Shown here in pieces: positions 11,201 to 21,375 of a DNA stretch of 64,000 nt. Positions within the stretch are counted from its first letter, which is position 1. Every line of letters starts with the position of its first letter. This DNA is from Erodium maritimum. Taxonomy: Eukaryota > Streptophyta > Magnoliopsida > Geraniales > Geraniaceae. The position numbers were made by a program, and so were the translations under genes. The DNA lies in assembly GCA_963921825.1 (NCBI GenBank), contig OY997596.1, positions 1,679,001 through 1,743,000 of the forward strand, read 5' to 3'. Under the pieces are notes generated by a model, which worked only from the letters and a program-made list of their open reading frames with translations, was not told the DNA's origin and ran no database searches.

Positions 11201-12643
11201 CATCTGTAGTGGGGGCTATCCCAGGGCTATTGGAGGGACAATTCGGCTGAAAGGGAGGAAAGGTGGGGCGATTCACCCTTGTGTGGGCTATTCCCGGGCG
11301 TTTCGGCGTGGCGAGTGACTTGGGGCGACTGAAGTGTATCCCTTGCCATTTATGAGCATGTGGGGCGATTCGGCATACGGTCATATGACCAGTGGCTCAT
11401 AATCGGCCAAGTTGGACCACCGACGACTCACCACATGTCCACTGTAATATTTATAAAACTACTAAAATCCGAAAGCACCCATTAATTTTGCTATGAATAC
11501 ATCTACCCCCTCTCTTATCACTCATGCCTCCTACTTCTTTACAATTCTCTCTATTTTCTCTATATTTCTTCTACTTGTTTCTAGTTTTCTCATTTCTCGC
11601 AATGGCATACTACGATGATCCATTGATTGACCGCCATCTTGAGAAAGATCCACGTGATTTCGACAACATCCCCGAGTGCCAATATTCTGATGGCCAATCT
11701 GATTCTCAATTTTGGGGAAGATCCATACGAATATTTTACTTTTCATATAATTATGTTTTATGTTCGTTTTATCATAAAATTAATATATGTCCCCAGCAGG
11801 AACTATTAGCCCCAGTGTTTAAGGACAGAGAAACTGATAAGTTGCTGGAGCTAATAGCCCTTGTGGGGCTATTACCACTGTGGATGCTCTAAACTATAGA
11901 GCTGATTAACAGAAATAAAATCCACAGCATGTTAACATACAAATATAGCAATACAAAACATACCATCGTCCGAAGAACCACCACAAGGCAAAGCAGGCTC
12001 CGATGATTTGACGGGTTTCTCAAGATTTCCTACACAACCAAGGCAAAACAGAGAATGTCAGGTTACACAATAACATAAAGGAAATTATATACCCAATCCA
12101 AACCATGTCAAGTAAGAGCATAGCAACAAACCATCATCTGAGACCCGACCTGCCTCCATAGCCCTAACTGTAGCCACTTTATCACTGCAATTCGAATAAA
12201 ATCAGCATAATCGTTCATGAGCCTTCAACAATATCATCTATTGCATTCACTGAAAAATATATCAGAGCTCACAAAAAGATCAAAATCACCAAAAAAAAAT
12301 TAACTTTAACGCACATTCTCAGTAACCAAACAGAAATTAAGAAGAAACAGTATTGAAAGTAGATAGAATACCTGGAAGGAGGAAGAACACTATGGGCGGG
12401 TTGTTTGATGACAGAAGCACGAGCGGTAATCTCATCCGATTTGAGGGAAAATCCGAGTGAAGAGTAGAGAGCGGCCAATTCGGTGAGGGCGGAGGCTAAT
12501 CGGAGATCGGAGCCGGACGAGTCTAGGGTTTCGAGCTTGGAGACGACGGATTGGAGGAGAGATATGGCTTTGTCGGTGTCTCCGGAGGCGACTAGGTCCT
12601 CGACTTCTTCGCTCCAATTTCCTACTCCGTCGCTTCCCTCCAT
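8208..12643 (-). CDS. R3HCC1L-like protein (coiled-coil / RRM-like), seven exons
   Basis: Exons (minus): 12643-12372, 12184-12132, 12029-11964, 10391-10137, 9512-9351, 9223-9134, 8401-8208. All six introns are GT-AG and the joined frame is open for 363 residues, ending in TAA. Residues 1-90 form a helical, TPR-like region (SGDTDKAISLL, LASALTELAALYSSLGF). About 100-215 is charged linker with a KRRGRG patch. About 216-275 is an RRM-like fold (HVLVLADFSPS, LEKLFEDF, VVIRWVNDTTALAVF). The C-terminal tail (LEPPRQRPKTSARTAQRLI, then an Arg/Lys/Glu-rich helix and an acidic end) is typical of the plant proteins annotated R3HCC1L. Their biochemical role is poorly known; an RNA-linked role is inference. 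The start is the first ATG in frame with the conserved N-terminus. Four introns carry MITE-like inserts. The gene looks intact. Confidence 0.88.
8720..8965. mobile_element. MITE-like inverted repeat in last intron of the R3HCC1L-like gene
   Basis: The left side (GTTAACCCATCCTTATATTG) and right side (CAATATAAGGTTGGTTTAC) form an imperfect inverted repeat around an AT-rich core. A diverged copy of the same core occurs at about 58605-59380, so this is a dispersed family. The exact ends and target duplication were not resolved. Confidence 0.55.
9563..9831. mobile_element. MITE-like inverted repeat (TTAATTACC ends) in intron
   Basis: The left TTAATTACCTTTT with GTACCCC words is mirrored at the right by GGGGGTACTAAAAGGTAATTAA. 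Internal GTACCCCTTATGTATTGG words recur inverted. It sits between exons 4 and 5 of the minus-strand gene. It is short and non-coding and its target duplication is unclear. Confidence 0.55.
10542..10753. mobile_element. MITE-like inverted repeat in intron
   Basis: GACGACCTTTGATT-like sequence at the right is mirrored by GGCGACCTTTGGTT at the left, and both flank CACACCCTATAGGTGA-type words. A central ATCCATGGGTTTTTGATG word mirrors CATCAAAAACCCACGGAT. This gives a long imperfect hairpin in intron 3 of the R3HCC1L-like gene. Confidence 0.55.
11198..11889. mobile_element. Non-autonomous PIF/Harbinger element with TAA target duplication
   Basis: The ends are GAGCATCTGTAGTGG at the left and CCACTGTGGATGCTC at the right, flanked by TAA at 11195-11197 and 11890-11892. 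Terminal GAGCATC with a 3-bp TAA/TTA duplication is diagnostic of plant PIF/Harbinger elements. The 692-bp interior is not a simple hairpin. It has a pyrimidine-rich leader and an ATG at about 11602 opening a short acidic reading frame (MAYYDDPLIDRHLEKDPRDF), probably the 5' remnant of an element gene. It lies in intron 3 of the R3HCC1L-like gene. Confidence 0.85.
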
Positions 12644-12870
12644 TGTTGACTCTCAAGCTCTTCTCTTCTCTTGCTTGTTTCTTCTTCGTCGTCGTCTTCG
12701 CAGTCACTGAGTCAAGTTCTCTGGTTCGGAAGCTCTCTTGCTTCTTCAGAAGGACTTGGTGAATGGCGAGTGTTGCCTTTTTGAAGTTGGGCCACGAAAG
12801 CCCATTAAGCCACTGCCGACCCAAAAGAAAGACCGCGAAAAAAGCCCACTTCAAAATAGGATTATAATTA
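12644..12870 (-). promoter_or_regulatory. 5' leader and proximal promoter of the R3HCC1L-like gene
   Basis: This is the sequence immediately upstream of the minus-strand start codon. It is the only non-transposon space before the Mutator-type MITE at 12871, so the core promoter is either here or contributed by the element. No unambiguous TATA box was seen. Confidence 0.4.
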
Positions 12871-12927
12871 GGGATAATTATCTATCTCCATGCTATCTAC
12901 CAAAATCAAATCCTAATTATCATTATC

Positions 12928-15900
12928 AATCTAAAAACTGCTACTCGCTTCTGTCGAGACCTCCCTCATCGTTTTTGTCGAGACATAACCCTAGACTATT
13001 GTTACTACCCGAGAGGAGATGACTTCTACCTTCGGAGTAGTACGGCCTTAGAACGGGAGTGTGTCTCCCGGGAGTGTGTCTCATATCTAAGTAAGTCATT
13101 GATGAAGTAAATAGAAGCAAGAAAGAAGACAGTAGAACACAAAGGTTATGTAAACTATACTTTATTGTGTGTCAATGAAAGATAGAATACAAAGGATGCA
13201 TGTTTGGTGGATGCACCCATGGAGTGATGGTGAATTATGAGAGAATGAAAGGTGACCTATATAATAGAGAGGGTCATCTATATATAGGGTAGAGGTGGAC
13301 GAAATCCTAGCCTAAAGGGGATAGGAGATCGGCTAAACAAGAGGATTAGGGCTTCTAATCCTAGTTGGTCTTGGCTTGGGCCAAGGAATGATCCAAATTC
13401 GCCTTCTCTTGATGACTTGCTGGTTTGGAGTCCAATTTGGACAAGGAGAGGCGTGTGGGTCTTCAATGAAGAAGGGTTTCCTATTCCAAATAGGGAACTT
13501 GGCCTTGAGTTGACCTTGAAGACCTTTCCTAGTTGAATTAGGAAAGCTTGGCTGCGATTGAGGAGCTGGCCGAGTGGAATCGCACGCAAGAGGCCGAGAG
13601 GAAGAGGGACGCGCGCAAGGGCTTGGGCGCGGGCCTGTTTTGGCATGCTTCTGGTTGGGACCGGGCCAGGCTGGTTGCATGGCTCGGCAATGGGCCGGAT
13701 CTGGCTGGCCTTGGGCGCGCATGGGCGCTGGAGACCGAGGAGAGACGCGCGAGGGTCTGGCGCGTTTTGGCTGGGCGTGGACCTGCTCGGGGCCGGGCCT
13801 GGTTGGTGCCTTGGTTTGGCAAGGGCCTTGGCTTCGGGCCGGGCCCGAGAGGGCTCTATTGGTGCGCGCAGATGCTGAGGACCGAGAGGGAACGCGCGGC
13901 TGTGTGTTTGATCCTTCCGGTTCTGGCAGGTTGCCAAAAGTGGCAAGGTGCAAGGGCTTGGGCCCTTGTACGCCCCATAGGGTTCTGGCTCGGTCTTGGG
14001 CCGAGAGAGGAGGGCCAGGTTGGCCTCCTATGCGATCACACTTGGCTGATCGTGATGGAACGCACCAATGGGTTGGTGCGTGTGGCTTGATGTCCCTTTC
14101 CCCTTTTAGGAAGCTTCCATTGTTGGAAGGCTTTGTGGTTGAAACCTTGTAGGGGCTGGACTTGATGAGTGAGAGCCATGGAGGGGCTCGTGGATGTGGG
14201 CTCCAAGTCCTTGATGGACGAGGAGCGGTCCTAGTTGGACTAGGACATGATGGTGCGGACCTTTGGTGAGGAGACGAACCATGTTGGAGTTGCGGGTTTA
14301 AACGGGTGGACTTGGTGTTGGCACGGGTCATGACTGATTGTGGACTCTGGCTCTGAGACGACCAAGGGCCAAAAGTAGGGTCACGGACGAGAAAAAAGTT
14401 GGGCCAATTCTCGGACCGTGACACTATGCCTACTTCTGCGTCCACCGTCGACAACCTGTTGGCACTGTTTGGTTTTGTCTCATCCTTCCCTGTAGCCATG
14501 CACATCTCCTCGGAGACCGGGTCGGGGGCACGGCTTTTTAACCATCACAAGTGCACGAGACCCTCATATTCATCCTTTGCTTCTTCGCCATCCATGGTGT
14601 AGAGCCGTCGCGTGATACGAGTGAAGGACTGCTATCAGGGACAGTCGGGCTCTCCTCAACCGCGACGGGGTTTCGCGAGGGAGCATCCCTGGGATTCCTC
14701 ATCGGGCCGAGGCGCCTTCCCTTGGTTCTCACGGCCACGTCCTCTGACTAGATGGTCGACCCATGACCTTGCTCTGGGTCCGGTGGAGAGTGGAGGGCGC
14801 GGGCAACTGGTTCTGTTTCCTCCTTCGTCCTCTCGGGGTCTGGACCTGGGAAGGCCTAGGGCTTTGGACTGGTGGTCCGGTGGAAAGGGGAGGGCAATGG
14901 GTTTGATTGTCTCCTCCGTCCTTCCGGACCAAGGCTCTCTCGGGGCTCGGACCTGGGACGCCCTAGGGTTTCGGTTTGGCGATCTCCTGATTCGGCTAGG
15001 GCGACGGGGTGGGTCTCCTCGCCCATCATCGTGTATCGGAATGGTCGGGTCCTTCCTGCTGCATGTAAGGCAGGCCCACCGACTCGGACTCAATTTCCGT
15101 ACGAGGACCTTCCGCTGGCCCGTAGAGGTTTGCTTTGGAAGTCGGCGGTGACGGGACCTAGACCTCTTCGTGGCGGAGCGCGGTATCTGGGGCGATCAAG
15201 GGTGGCTAGTATGCACGGCAAGGACCCTATGTCCTTGGATCCATTACTTAAACCTGGGGATATCGGGTGTGGGGTACCTGGGTATCCCTGGATCCATTAC
15301 CTAACCCGGGACTTGGCCCTGGATGGGGGACAGGCCCTCTGGGGATGTTCTATGCTGGTTCGATTGCTGCGGGCCAAGAGAACGAGCTGGGGGGTTTGGT
15401 GGAAGAGGTCAGGAGTCCTTCGACTCTTGGCCTATTGGAATGCCATCGTTCTCTACAGGGGGAGGAGGGAGGGCGGGAGTTCTGGTGCAGGCAGCACCAG
15501 AGGAGAAGAGTGGCCAGCGAGTCACAGTTTGGGCGAGTGCTGGGACTCAGCCCCGCCAGGCTTATGAGTATGCTGGCAGGGCTCAAGGGCAGGAAGGAGT
15601 CCCTGAGGATACTCTGTCAACCCTTCGCAGCTGATGGACACATGTTCGGTTTTACAACATAACAAGAGTGTCGCCCTCGGACGACCCAGCGGAATTCAGG
15701 CCCCACTTTGAGCAGTGTTTCATCAGTCGTCTTTACTTTTATTGTTTTTAGATTTTGGTTGTTAGTTCCCTACAGTTTTATTTTGGTTTACCTTAGTTAT
15801 TTCAATATTGTTCTAGTTTTGGGTCGCCTCTATGACATTTCAACAAAACGTCTTCGACGTTTTTCAGTAGATAGGGTTATTGTGTTTGTCCCGACAGGGC

Positions 15901-15955
15901 TTTCAGGCATGTACTAACTCTCTTAAAGGTAATATATTGCACGTTTACTCAAAAA
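12928..15955 (+). mobile_element. Non-LTR retroelement insertion, no RT visible
   Basis: The insert is flanked by imperfect target copies at about 12909-12927 and 15956-15975, both containing TAATTATCATT. It ends in a short A-rich tail after TTTACTC, as in plant LINE 3' ends. Excluding the solo LTR inside, about 1.6 kb remains. It is GC-rich with long but unrecognisable frames. No endonuclease or reverse transcriptase motif was found, so it is either 5'-truncated within the 3' region or non-autonomous. Confidence 0.6.
13000..14423 (-). mobile_element. Solo LTR, probably Ty3/gypsy
   Basis: On the minus strand the LTR starts TGTCACGG at 14423 and ends GTAACA at 13000, giving TG...CA termini. 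CTAT (or ACTAT) flanks both sides (12996-12999 and 14424-14427). In minus orientation there is a CTATATATAG TATA-like box near 13280 and an AATAAA signal near 13163, the expected U3-R-U5 order. No internal region is present, so it is a solo LTR left by recombination. The long minus-strand open frame across it is not a gene. Confidence 0.65.
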
Positions 15956-16273
15956 AATCATAATTATCATTTATCTTTGGTTCACTTTCTACTCATAATT
16001 ATCCGATTTTTCCAAAAAATAATGGATTCCGTTAAATTTGACAGTTCAGTTGACATGTACTGCTCACATGTTAGGAAAATTAATTGAGTTGTCAAATATA
16101 ACAGAATCTGTTAATAAAAAAACTCGGATAGTCATAGATAGGAAGTGAAACAAAAAATAAGTGATACCTATGATTTGATTTTGGCATGAAATAGGGGGCT
16201 AGGAACGATTATTGTCCCTTACAATTAGTACTCCTAAATACTATTATATGTTGTGGAAATTTAATCAGCACTA

Positions 16274-16525
16274 CTAAAACGACTGACAAAACGAGAATAC
16301 CTTTGTCCTCTCTTTCCCGATATCGTGATACCGAAGATGGAGATGGCGGACCGTAAGTATTATCCATTCTCTCTGTCAAATCTTGAAAGTGTTTTCCATC
16401 CTCTTCGTTCGATCTGAGAGTATTTGGTCAATCCGATTAAAATCGATAACTAACGTCTCTTGTCAATAAACAATCATGAACCACTAGCTAAAAGATAAAG
16501 ACGTGCTTAGAATATTCGACATCCC
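16274..16525. repeat. Flank repeat A (252 bp), left of LTR element 1
   Basis: This block is repeated at 23224-23475 with four substitutions by eye. It starts CTAAAACGACTGAC and ends GACATCCC, nine bases before the left LTR. It contains ATGGAGATGGCGGACC followed by GTAAGT, which looks like a short first exon with a splice donor, but no downstream exon was found. CACTA precedes both copies. Confidence 0.8.
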
Positions 16526-16533
16526 ATAAAACT

Positions 16534-18368
16534 TGACGCCCTGCGGGTTTAAACGCAAACTTGAGCACGGCAAGTGCACCGGCCGTCAAGTAGTAATCGG
16601 ATTTGAAGTTCGGAATATCGAGCCCAAAGGAGCAATAAACAAACACTTACTATTTAAAGCTTGTAGCTAAACTGTTTCAGTAAAAAAATCGAGTTTTTAA
16701 GTTTTGAAAATAAAAACTACAACGACTAAAAAGAAAATACAGAATTTAACAGAGAGTTTTCTTATCCTGAATCAAGTGAAGAGAGATCAAGGGCACGGGT
16801 TCATCGAGTTCATTCCATAAAATTGAACACGTTCGATTGTAGCGATGTCGATTTATTTTAGAGGCAACGAGTTGTCTCGAGTCTAGTCCTAACTTCTTTC
16901 GAACGATTCGGACCCTAATGGAATCTAACCACCGAGTTCTTTCGAATCACGATGTAGGAAGACCCAAAGCGTTAAGCTCTATGACAACTTCTAACTTTCG
17001 ACCAAACAAGTCTATGGCTATTGCAGTTGTTTTAACCCCGCTAGTTCTAGCTAGGATTTAAATCCAACCTATGATCAATTTTTGACTTAATTAGAATCCT
17101 CCTCTTTCGAGCGACGAATCCTAATTCGAAACAATTACCAAGCCTACACGGGAGGTAAAACATTAAGCACAAATCAATCATAGACACTAATACAAATCAA
17201 CAACACCACAATCGAAGCATTCAAAAAATGGAAATCCCTACTCTAATCCCCCATGGCCCTAGAAATTTGGGGGTTTAGGTGTTCATGGTGAGAAAATGCA
17301 AGAATGAAAAGAGACAAACAATTAAACTCATAATGAAGATAAAAGTTGAGATACAATCACCAAATTAGTCGTCTAATGTTGCTCTTCCTCTTCTTCGATC
17401 CCTCTCCTTGAAGCTCTTGAAGATCCACCAAAAGAAATCCACTTGTGTAGCCAACAATGGAGATTGTCTCCAAAAATCAACACTCAAATAAATCTCAAAT
17501 GATTCTCAAACCACCAAATATTTTGATTCTCCACAAATAATCCAAACTAATAAACTCACAATTTAATTCTATTAAAAAAAAATTGTACAAGAACTATTCC
17601 CTCTCGTTCGTGCTCTTGTGTTCTGTCTGCTCTGTTCAAATTAAAATGAAGAAGATCCCTCAATTCTGCTGCGGCGCTACAAATAAATGAGGAGGAGAGG
17701 AGCAGCTGCCCTAGCACGTGTCAGCAGATGAGAGGGGACAGCCGGTACAGGTGTCGCGAAGGGAGAGGCTGAGCTGAGGGACAGGTGGCAGGCTGGTGCT
17801 GGGTGGCGGCTGACGTGGGCCAGGCAGGGACAGGTGGCGCGAGCTGGGAGGATTGTGGCGGGTCCAGCGGAAGTGGCGGCTGGGTAGCGCCACGTGGCAG
17901 CAGGCGGAGGCGCCACGCGCGCGGAGGTGAGGGGCTGCTGGACACGTGTCACGAAGAGATGGAATGGCGGCGCCACGTGTCGCGAGCTGGGGTGAGCGGC
18001 GGCTGTGGTCGGGACACGTGTCAGCTCCTGGTTTGTGGTTCTATTTTTCAACCTTTTTCGCTATTTTGCTCGCTCCGGCTTCGTTTGGACTCCGATCGAT
18101 CTCGTTCTTGCGCCAAAAAATTCCTCTTTTCAATACCTACAAAACAAGACCAATCATGAATATATTTTGAAGCGGACAAAATCGACCCTCTTGACGGTCC
18201 ACAAGCACAAAACACCCAAAATACGCCGGAAATCCATCAAAACACCGAATATATCGATAAAATCAATTATTCATGCTAAACCTACATATATGATAGAGAA
18301 TCGGGACTAAAAGCCTATATATCTCGGTATAAAGTGGCTCTTTTATGTGTTAAAATGCACTCGCATCA
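16534..18368 (-). repeat. 3' LTR of element 1
   Basis: It begins TGATGCG (minus, at 18368) and ends GCGTCA (at 16534). The same terminal pattern, TGATG...GTCA, is seen in LTR element 2. Beyond its outer end lies AGTTTTATGG, which matches the start of the interior next to the primer site. That is unexpected outside a 3' LTR. Confidence 0.85.
17715..18020. promoter_or_regulatory. Cluster of five CACGTG boxes in LTR 1
   Basis: Five CACGTG palindromes lie at 17715, 17891, 17943, 17974 and 18015. Four of them sit in ACGTGTC context, the core of ABA-responsive elements and G-boxes bound by plant bZIP and bHLH factors. ACAGGTGTC/ACAGGTGGC words lie nearby. The same cluster is present in the 5' LTR from 22554. 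Its place within the LTR suits U3 enhancer sequence. Stress or ABA control is inference. Confidence 0.55.
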
Positions 18369-18411
18369 ACAACCCACACTTAGACTTTTCTCGCCCCGAG
18401 AAAACTGAACA
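18369..18411 (-). promoter_or_regulatory. Polypurine tract and upstream hairpin, element 1
   Basis: On the minus strand the sequence before the 3' LTR reads TTTCTCGGGGCGAGAAA, then TAAGTGTGGGTTGT, then the LTR start TGATGCG. The AAGTGTGGG part is the likely plus-strand primer. The TTTCTCG/CGAGAAA arms form a short perfect stem. The same arrangement precedes the 3' LTR of element 2. Confidence 0.6.
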
Positions 18412-20147
18412 TAAATAAATATAAACTAACTATGATAAATGCCAAGATAAACCCCGCGATACTATCTCCGTAGGCGGAGCTTGGCAACTCCGGGTTATTG
18501 AAAGCAGTAAATATGCATATGCTGACTCAACTAGACAAAAATTCCCGTGCAAATACACAAGCAAATTAAAGACCAAAAAATTAAGACTCAAAGAAGGTGT
18601 GTGCTTACACTTGGATTTTATCGGCAATTTAACCTAGAGCATGCATAAGGAATAAGATCTCTCATCATTCTTTTCTACTTTTCACCAACCAATTTTTACA
18701 AGCTGTAGATTAAGAGAGTATGTGTAGTGGTTTACAAGATGAAGTGCAATAACTAGAAAGATTTCAAGCCTAACTATTGTCAGTTAGCCCTTTGCTCTCT
18801 CGATTCTACATAACATAGTACTAATCAAGAGCATAACGTAATCTCATTCAAAAATCTTATGAGTGGGCGTTGTCATGCAATTACGTTGCCTTGGGACTAC
18901 GCGAATGGTAAACCTATTAGTTCCTTTACGAGTCAAGTGGTAGATCAAAGTTTTGCTTGGTTTTTTCGATTACGTGTCGAAACTTTGGATCATTAAGATA
19001 GGCTGGGGGGTTCACCTTTTATTACGCTATGATTAACTCAGGACATGAGGGTCTCACTCTGCATAGCGATCCGCCGCAGCCCCTCAAACCTTTGTTAATA
19101 CACAGATTTTATTGGATCCCCTTTCCCCGGGACCTATACTCAATTCCCCGTGCACAGTGTGTGTGATTTTGAAAAATTGGTACCACAAACGCACAATGAG
19201 ACTAACCACTTGAACTCGACTAGATTTATAATCTACCGAAACGCATAGTTCGATCCCAAGACAACAAGCATGTGGGCTCAACCTCCTATACATGCAACAA
19301 GTGAAATAAGACTAGTATCCCTTAACTAGGGCCACTATATGCAGAAATCAAGATAGAATCAGGTCGGTGACAATAAAAAGAATTGAAACCTAACCACACC
19401 TAACATTTGGTGTGACCGCCTTTTCGTGTTAAAGCATCTAGTATCACAAAATCATCATGAACCCAATAAGCAATATAGCACAAACACAAAATACAGCTCA
19501 TTAATACTACCAACAGTAAATCATCCAAACATTCCTCAAAAAACTTCAATGATGAAAATCTACTCCCGACTTGCTCAAGTTGTCCTAAATTGCACATCCA
19601 AGGTTTACACACAAAATAAAGACCCAAAAAAAAAATTACACCAAAAATGCATGAAGCACAGCATAGAATGCAAACATATAAATGCAAAGCATCCCACCCC
19701 ACACTTTAAACCTAAGCACTGTCCCCAGTGCGACTCTAAACATATACTTACACATACTTACACATGCACCCAATAGATGATAACAATAAACACCCCACAC
19801 TCAGAATCAGGCAACATACAAGTCAAGAAATCCTATATGCATGGTCTATCAGCACAACAATTCGGGTGCTCAGCACCCCCAGATAGCATATAAGAAATAC
19901 AATAGCGGTAAACAATTGAAAATAGGAAGGGAAGAGATACTGCCCCTCGAAGAACCGCTACTCGACTTGTGAGCTGACGTGGGAGTCCTAGTGTGCATGG
20001 ATGGATGGAAAGATCATCGGCCATGAGAACTTCTAAGAAGCTCGGCACCATGGCGTGTGACTAAACCGCTCATACTCTCCATCCATGGTTGGGGTGCCTC
20101 CCAACTAGCGCATTTGTTTAACGTCGTTAGCTCGACAGCTAGGAGGC

Positions 20148-21257
20148 TCAATCAGGAGGCCTCCCAAGAACCTCATACTTCCATCGCGTCCTCTTTTTCA
20201 AATATGGATGTGTATGCGGGAGAAGGAACACAATGTAGCAAATAAACCTCTTCCTTGAGTTCTGCACAAACTCCAAACTCAAGGCCAATCTCATCAAGCT
20301 TGCTTTAACAGAATAATCATGATCAAAATCATCTTTGCATAGCTTGGCAGGGATTTGAATCCCATGAATCGGAAAATGCACATACCCAAAAGGGTTAGTA
20401 GCATCTACCGAAATAGAATAATAACTCACAAACGGGAAATAAGAACTAGCAAATGAATCAAAAACTTTATGCTCAACATTAAATTTATAAATCAACGGTA
20501 TAGGTTGAACATAAAGATTTGATTTGCTAGAATCTAAGAATGAATCTCTCACACTAAATGGAATTTCGACATCATGCTCGATGTCTAGCAAAATAAAATC
20601 AATAGGAGATTCAAACATAACCCCTCTCTTGAGAGCATCTTCCATAGTACCCCTTGGATATCTAATAGATCTGTCAGCCAACTCTATGGATACTATGGGA
20701 AGATTTGGCTCAACAAGAGTTTGTGAACTATTTTCTACAACTGTACACTCATTATTTACATCTATATAATCCAATGCATCAAAACTACATGGAGATTGAT
20801 TTGGCATACTAGAAGAGGGATAAGAACTTGATACCTCACATTCCGCACTTACCTCTAAACTCATGGTTGAATCACGAGTTTCTTGCTCTGTTGTGTCACA
20901 TAAGTGCTCGGAATGATCATCCTCAATGTGGACTACTTGATCATCAAAGTTTGTCTCATTGATCAATTGTATGAGATCTTTCATTTGATTTTGAAGCTCT
21001 TGGACCATAAACGCTTGTTCCTCTTGTTTCCTCATCATCTCGTCCATCTTGCCCATCTCATCATGTCGCTTTTCCTCCTCAAATCGGTTTGGAAAAGCTA
21101 GACAAAAATCCTCTTCACTAGGCAGTTCAAAAGTGGAAGCGTCCCCCCAATTTTGACTATAGTCCCTTGAATGCAAAAGAACCTCGCAATTGTAAAAATA
21201 ATGATCATTAGCTCCACATATATCACAATTCCCATTATTAGGAAACCAATTCTCCAT
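20148..21257 (-). CDS. Retrotransposon ORF: N-terminal CCHC knuckle plus degraded protease-like region
   Basis: A 369-residue intact ORF starts at ATG 21257, about 94 bp after the primer site. An upstream TTG in frame is not a likely start. Residues 11-24 form a CCHC zinc knuckle (C11, C14, H19, C24), as in Gag nucleocapsid, but here at the very N-terminus with no capsid before it. About 80-115 is a helical Met/Glu/Gln-rich segment. Mid-protein, ELADRSIRYPRG followed by FILLDIEHDVEIPF matches the flap and second half of Athila/Tat-type aspartic protease. The catalytic D-S/T-G triad is not present. A homologous ORF lies at 28202-29398 in the other element. It probably acts as an RNA-binding or packaging protein for the element; this is inference. 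Confidence 0.75.
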   Translation of the reverse strand: MENWFPNNGNCDICGANDHYFYNCEVLLHSRDYSQNWGDASTFELPSEEDFCLAFPNRFEEEKRHDEMGKMDEMMRKQEEQAFMVQELQNQMKDLIQLINETNFDDQVVHIEDDHSEHLCDTTEQETRDSTMSLEVSAECEVSSSYPSSSMPNQSPCSFDALDYIDVNNECTVVENSSQTLVEPNLPIVSIELADRSIRYPRGTMEDALKRGVMFESPIDFILLDIEHDVEIPFSVRDSFLDSSKSNLYVQPIPLIYKFNVEHKVFDSFASSYFPFVSYYSISVDATNPFGYVHFPIHGIQIPAKLCKDDFDHDYSVKASLMRLALSLEFVQNSRKRFICYIVFLLPHTHPYLKKRTRWKYEVLGRPPD

Positions 21258-21350
21258 AAAAGCTATGATGCAAAGAATCAACTAAAAATAAATAAATACA
21301 AGAATGAAACAGACGTAGTACAAACTATATAGCAAGGGTCGCCTAATTGC

Positions 21351-21368
21351 TCCCCGGCAACGGCGCCA
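21351..21368 (-). other. Primer binding site (tRNA-Asp type), element 1
   Basis: TGGCGCCGTTGCCGGGGA on the minus strand starts 7 bases after the end of the 5' LTR. It is complementary to the 3' end of plant tRNA-Asp and is the usual primer site of Athila and many Tat-lineage elements. Confidence 0.88.
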
Positions 21369-21375
21369 TAAAACT

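Larger units (their letters stand above)
12871..16218. mobile_element. Mutator-type MITE, split by later insertions
   Basis: The left end GGGATAATTAT and right end ATTATTGTCCC are inverted. Inner words such as CCAAAATCAAATC and GATTTGATTTTGG also pair. The flanks are TTATAATTA (12862-12870) and TTACAATTA (16219-16227), an 8-of-9 match, as expected for the 9-bp duplication of Mutator-like elements. The original element was only a few hundred bp. About 3 kb of non-LTR sequence now sits inside its left arm. Confidence 0.75.

Noticed and set aside
13278-14505. Minus-strand open frames of 222 and 390 residues
   Set aside because: They run across the solo LTR border and have Pro/Arg/Ser-rich composition typical of GC-rich non-coding DNA. 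No domain was found.
14612-15662. Plus-strand open frames of up to 231 residues
   Set aside because: Overlapping frames in all phases, no conserved motif, and they lie inside a non-LTR insertion.
17677-18310. LTR 1 open frames repeated at 22516-23149
   Set aside because: They lie in LTRs, are low-complexity, and are duplicated only because the LTR is.
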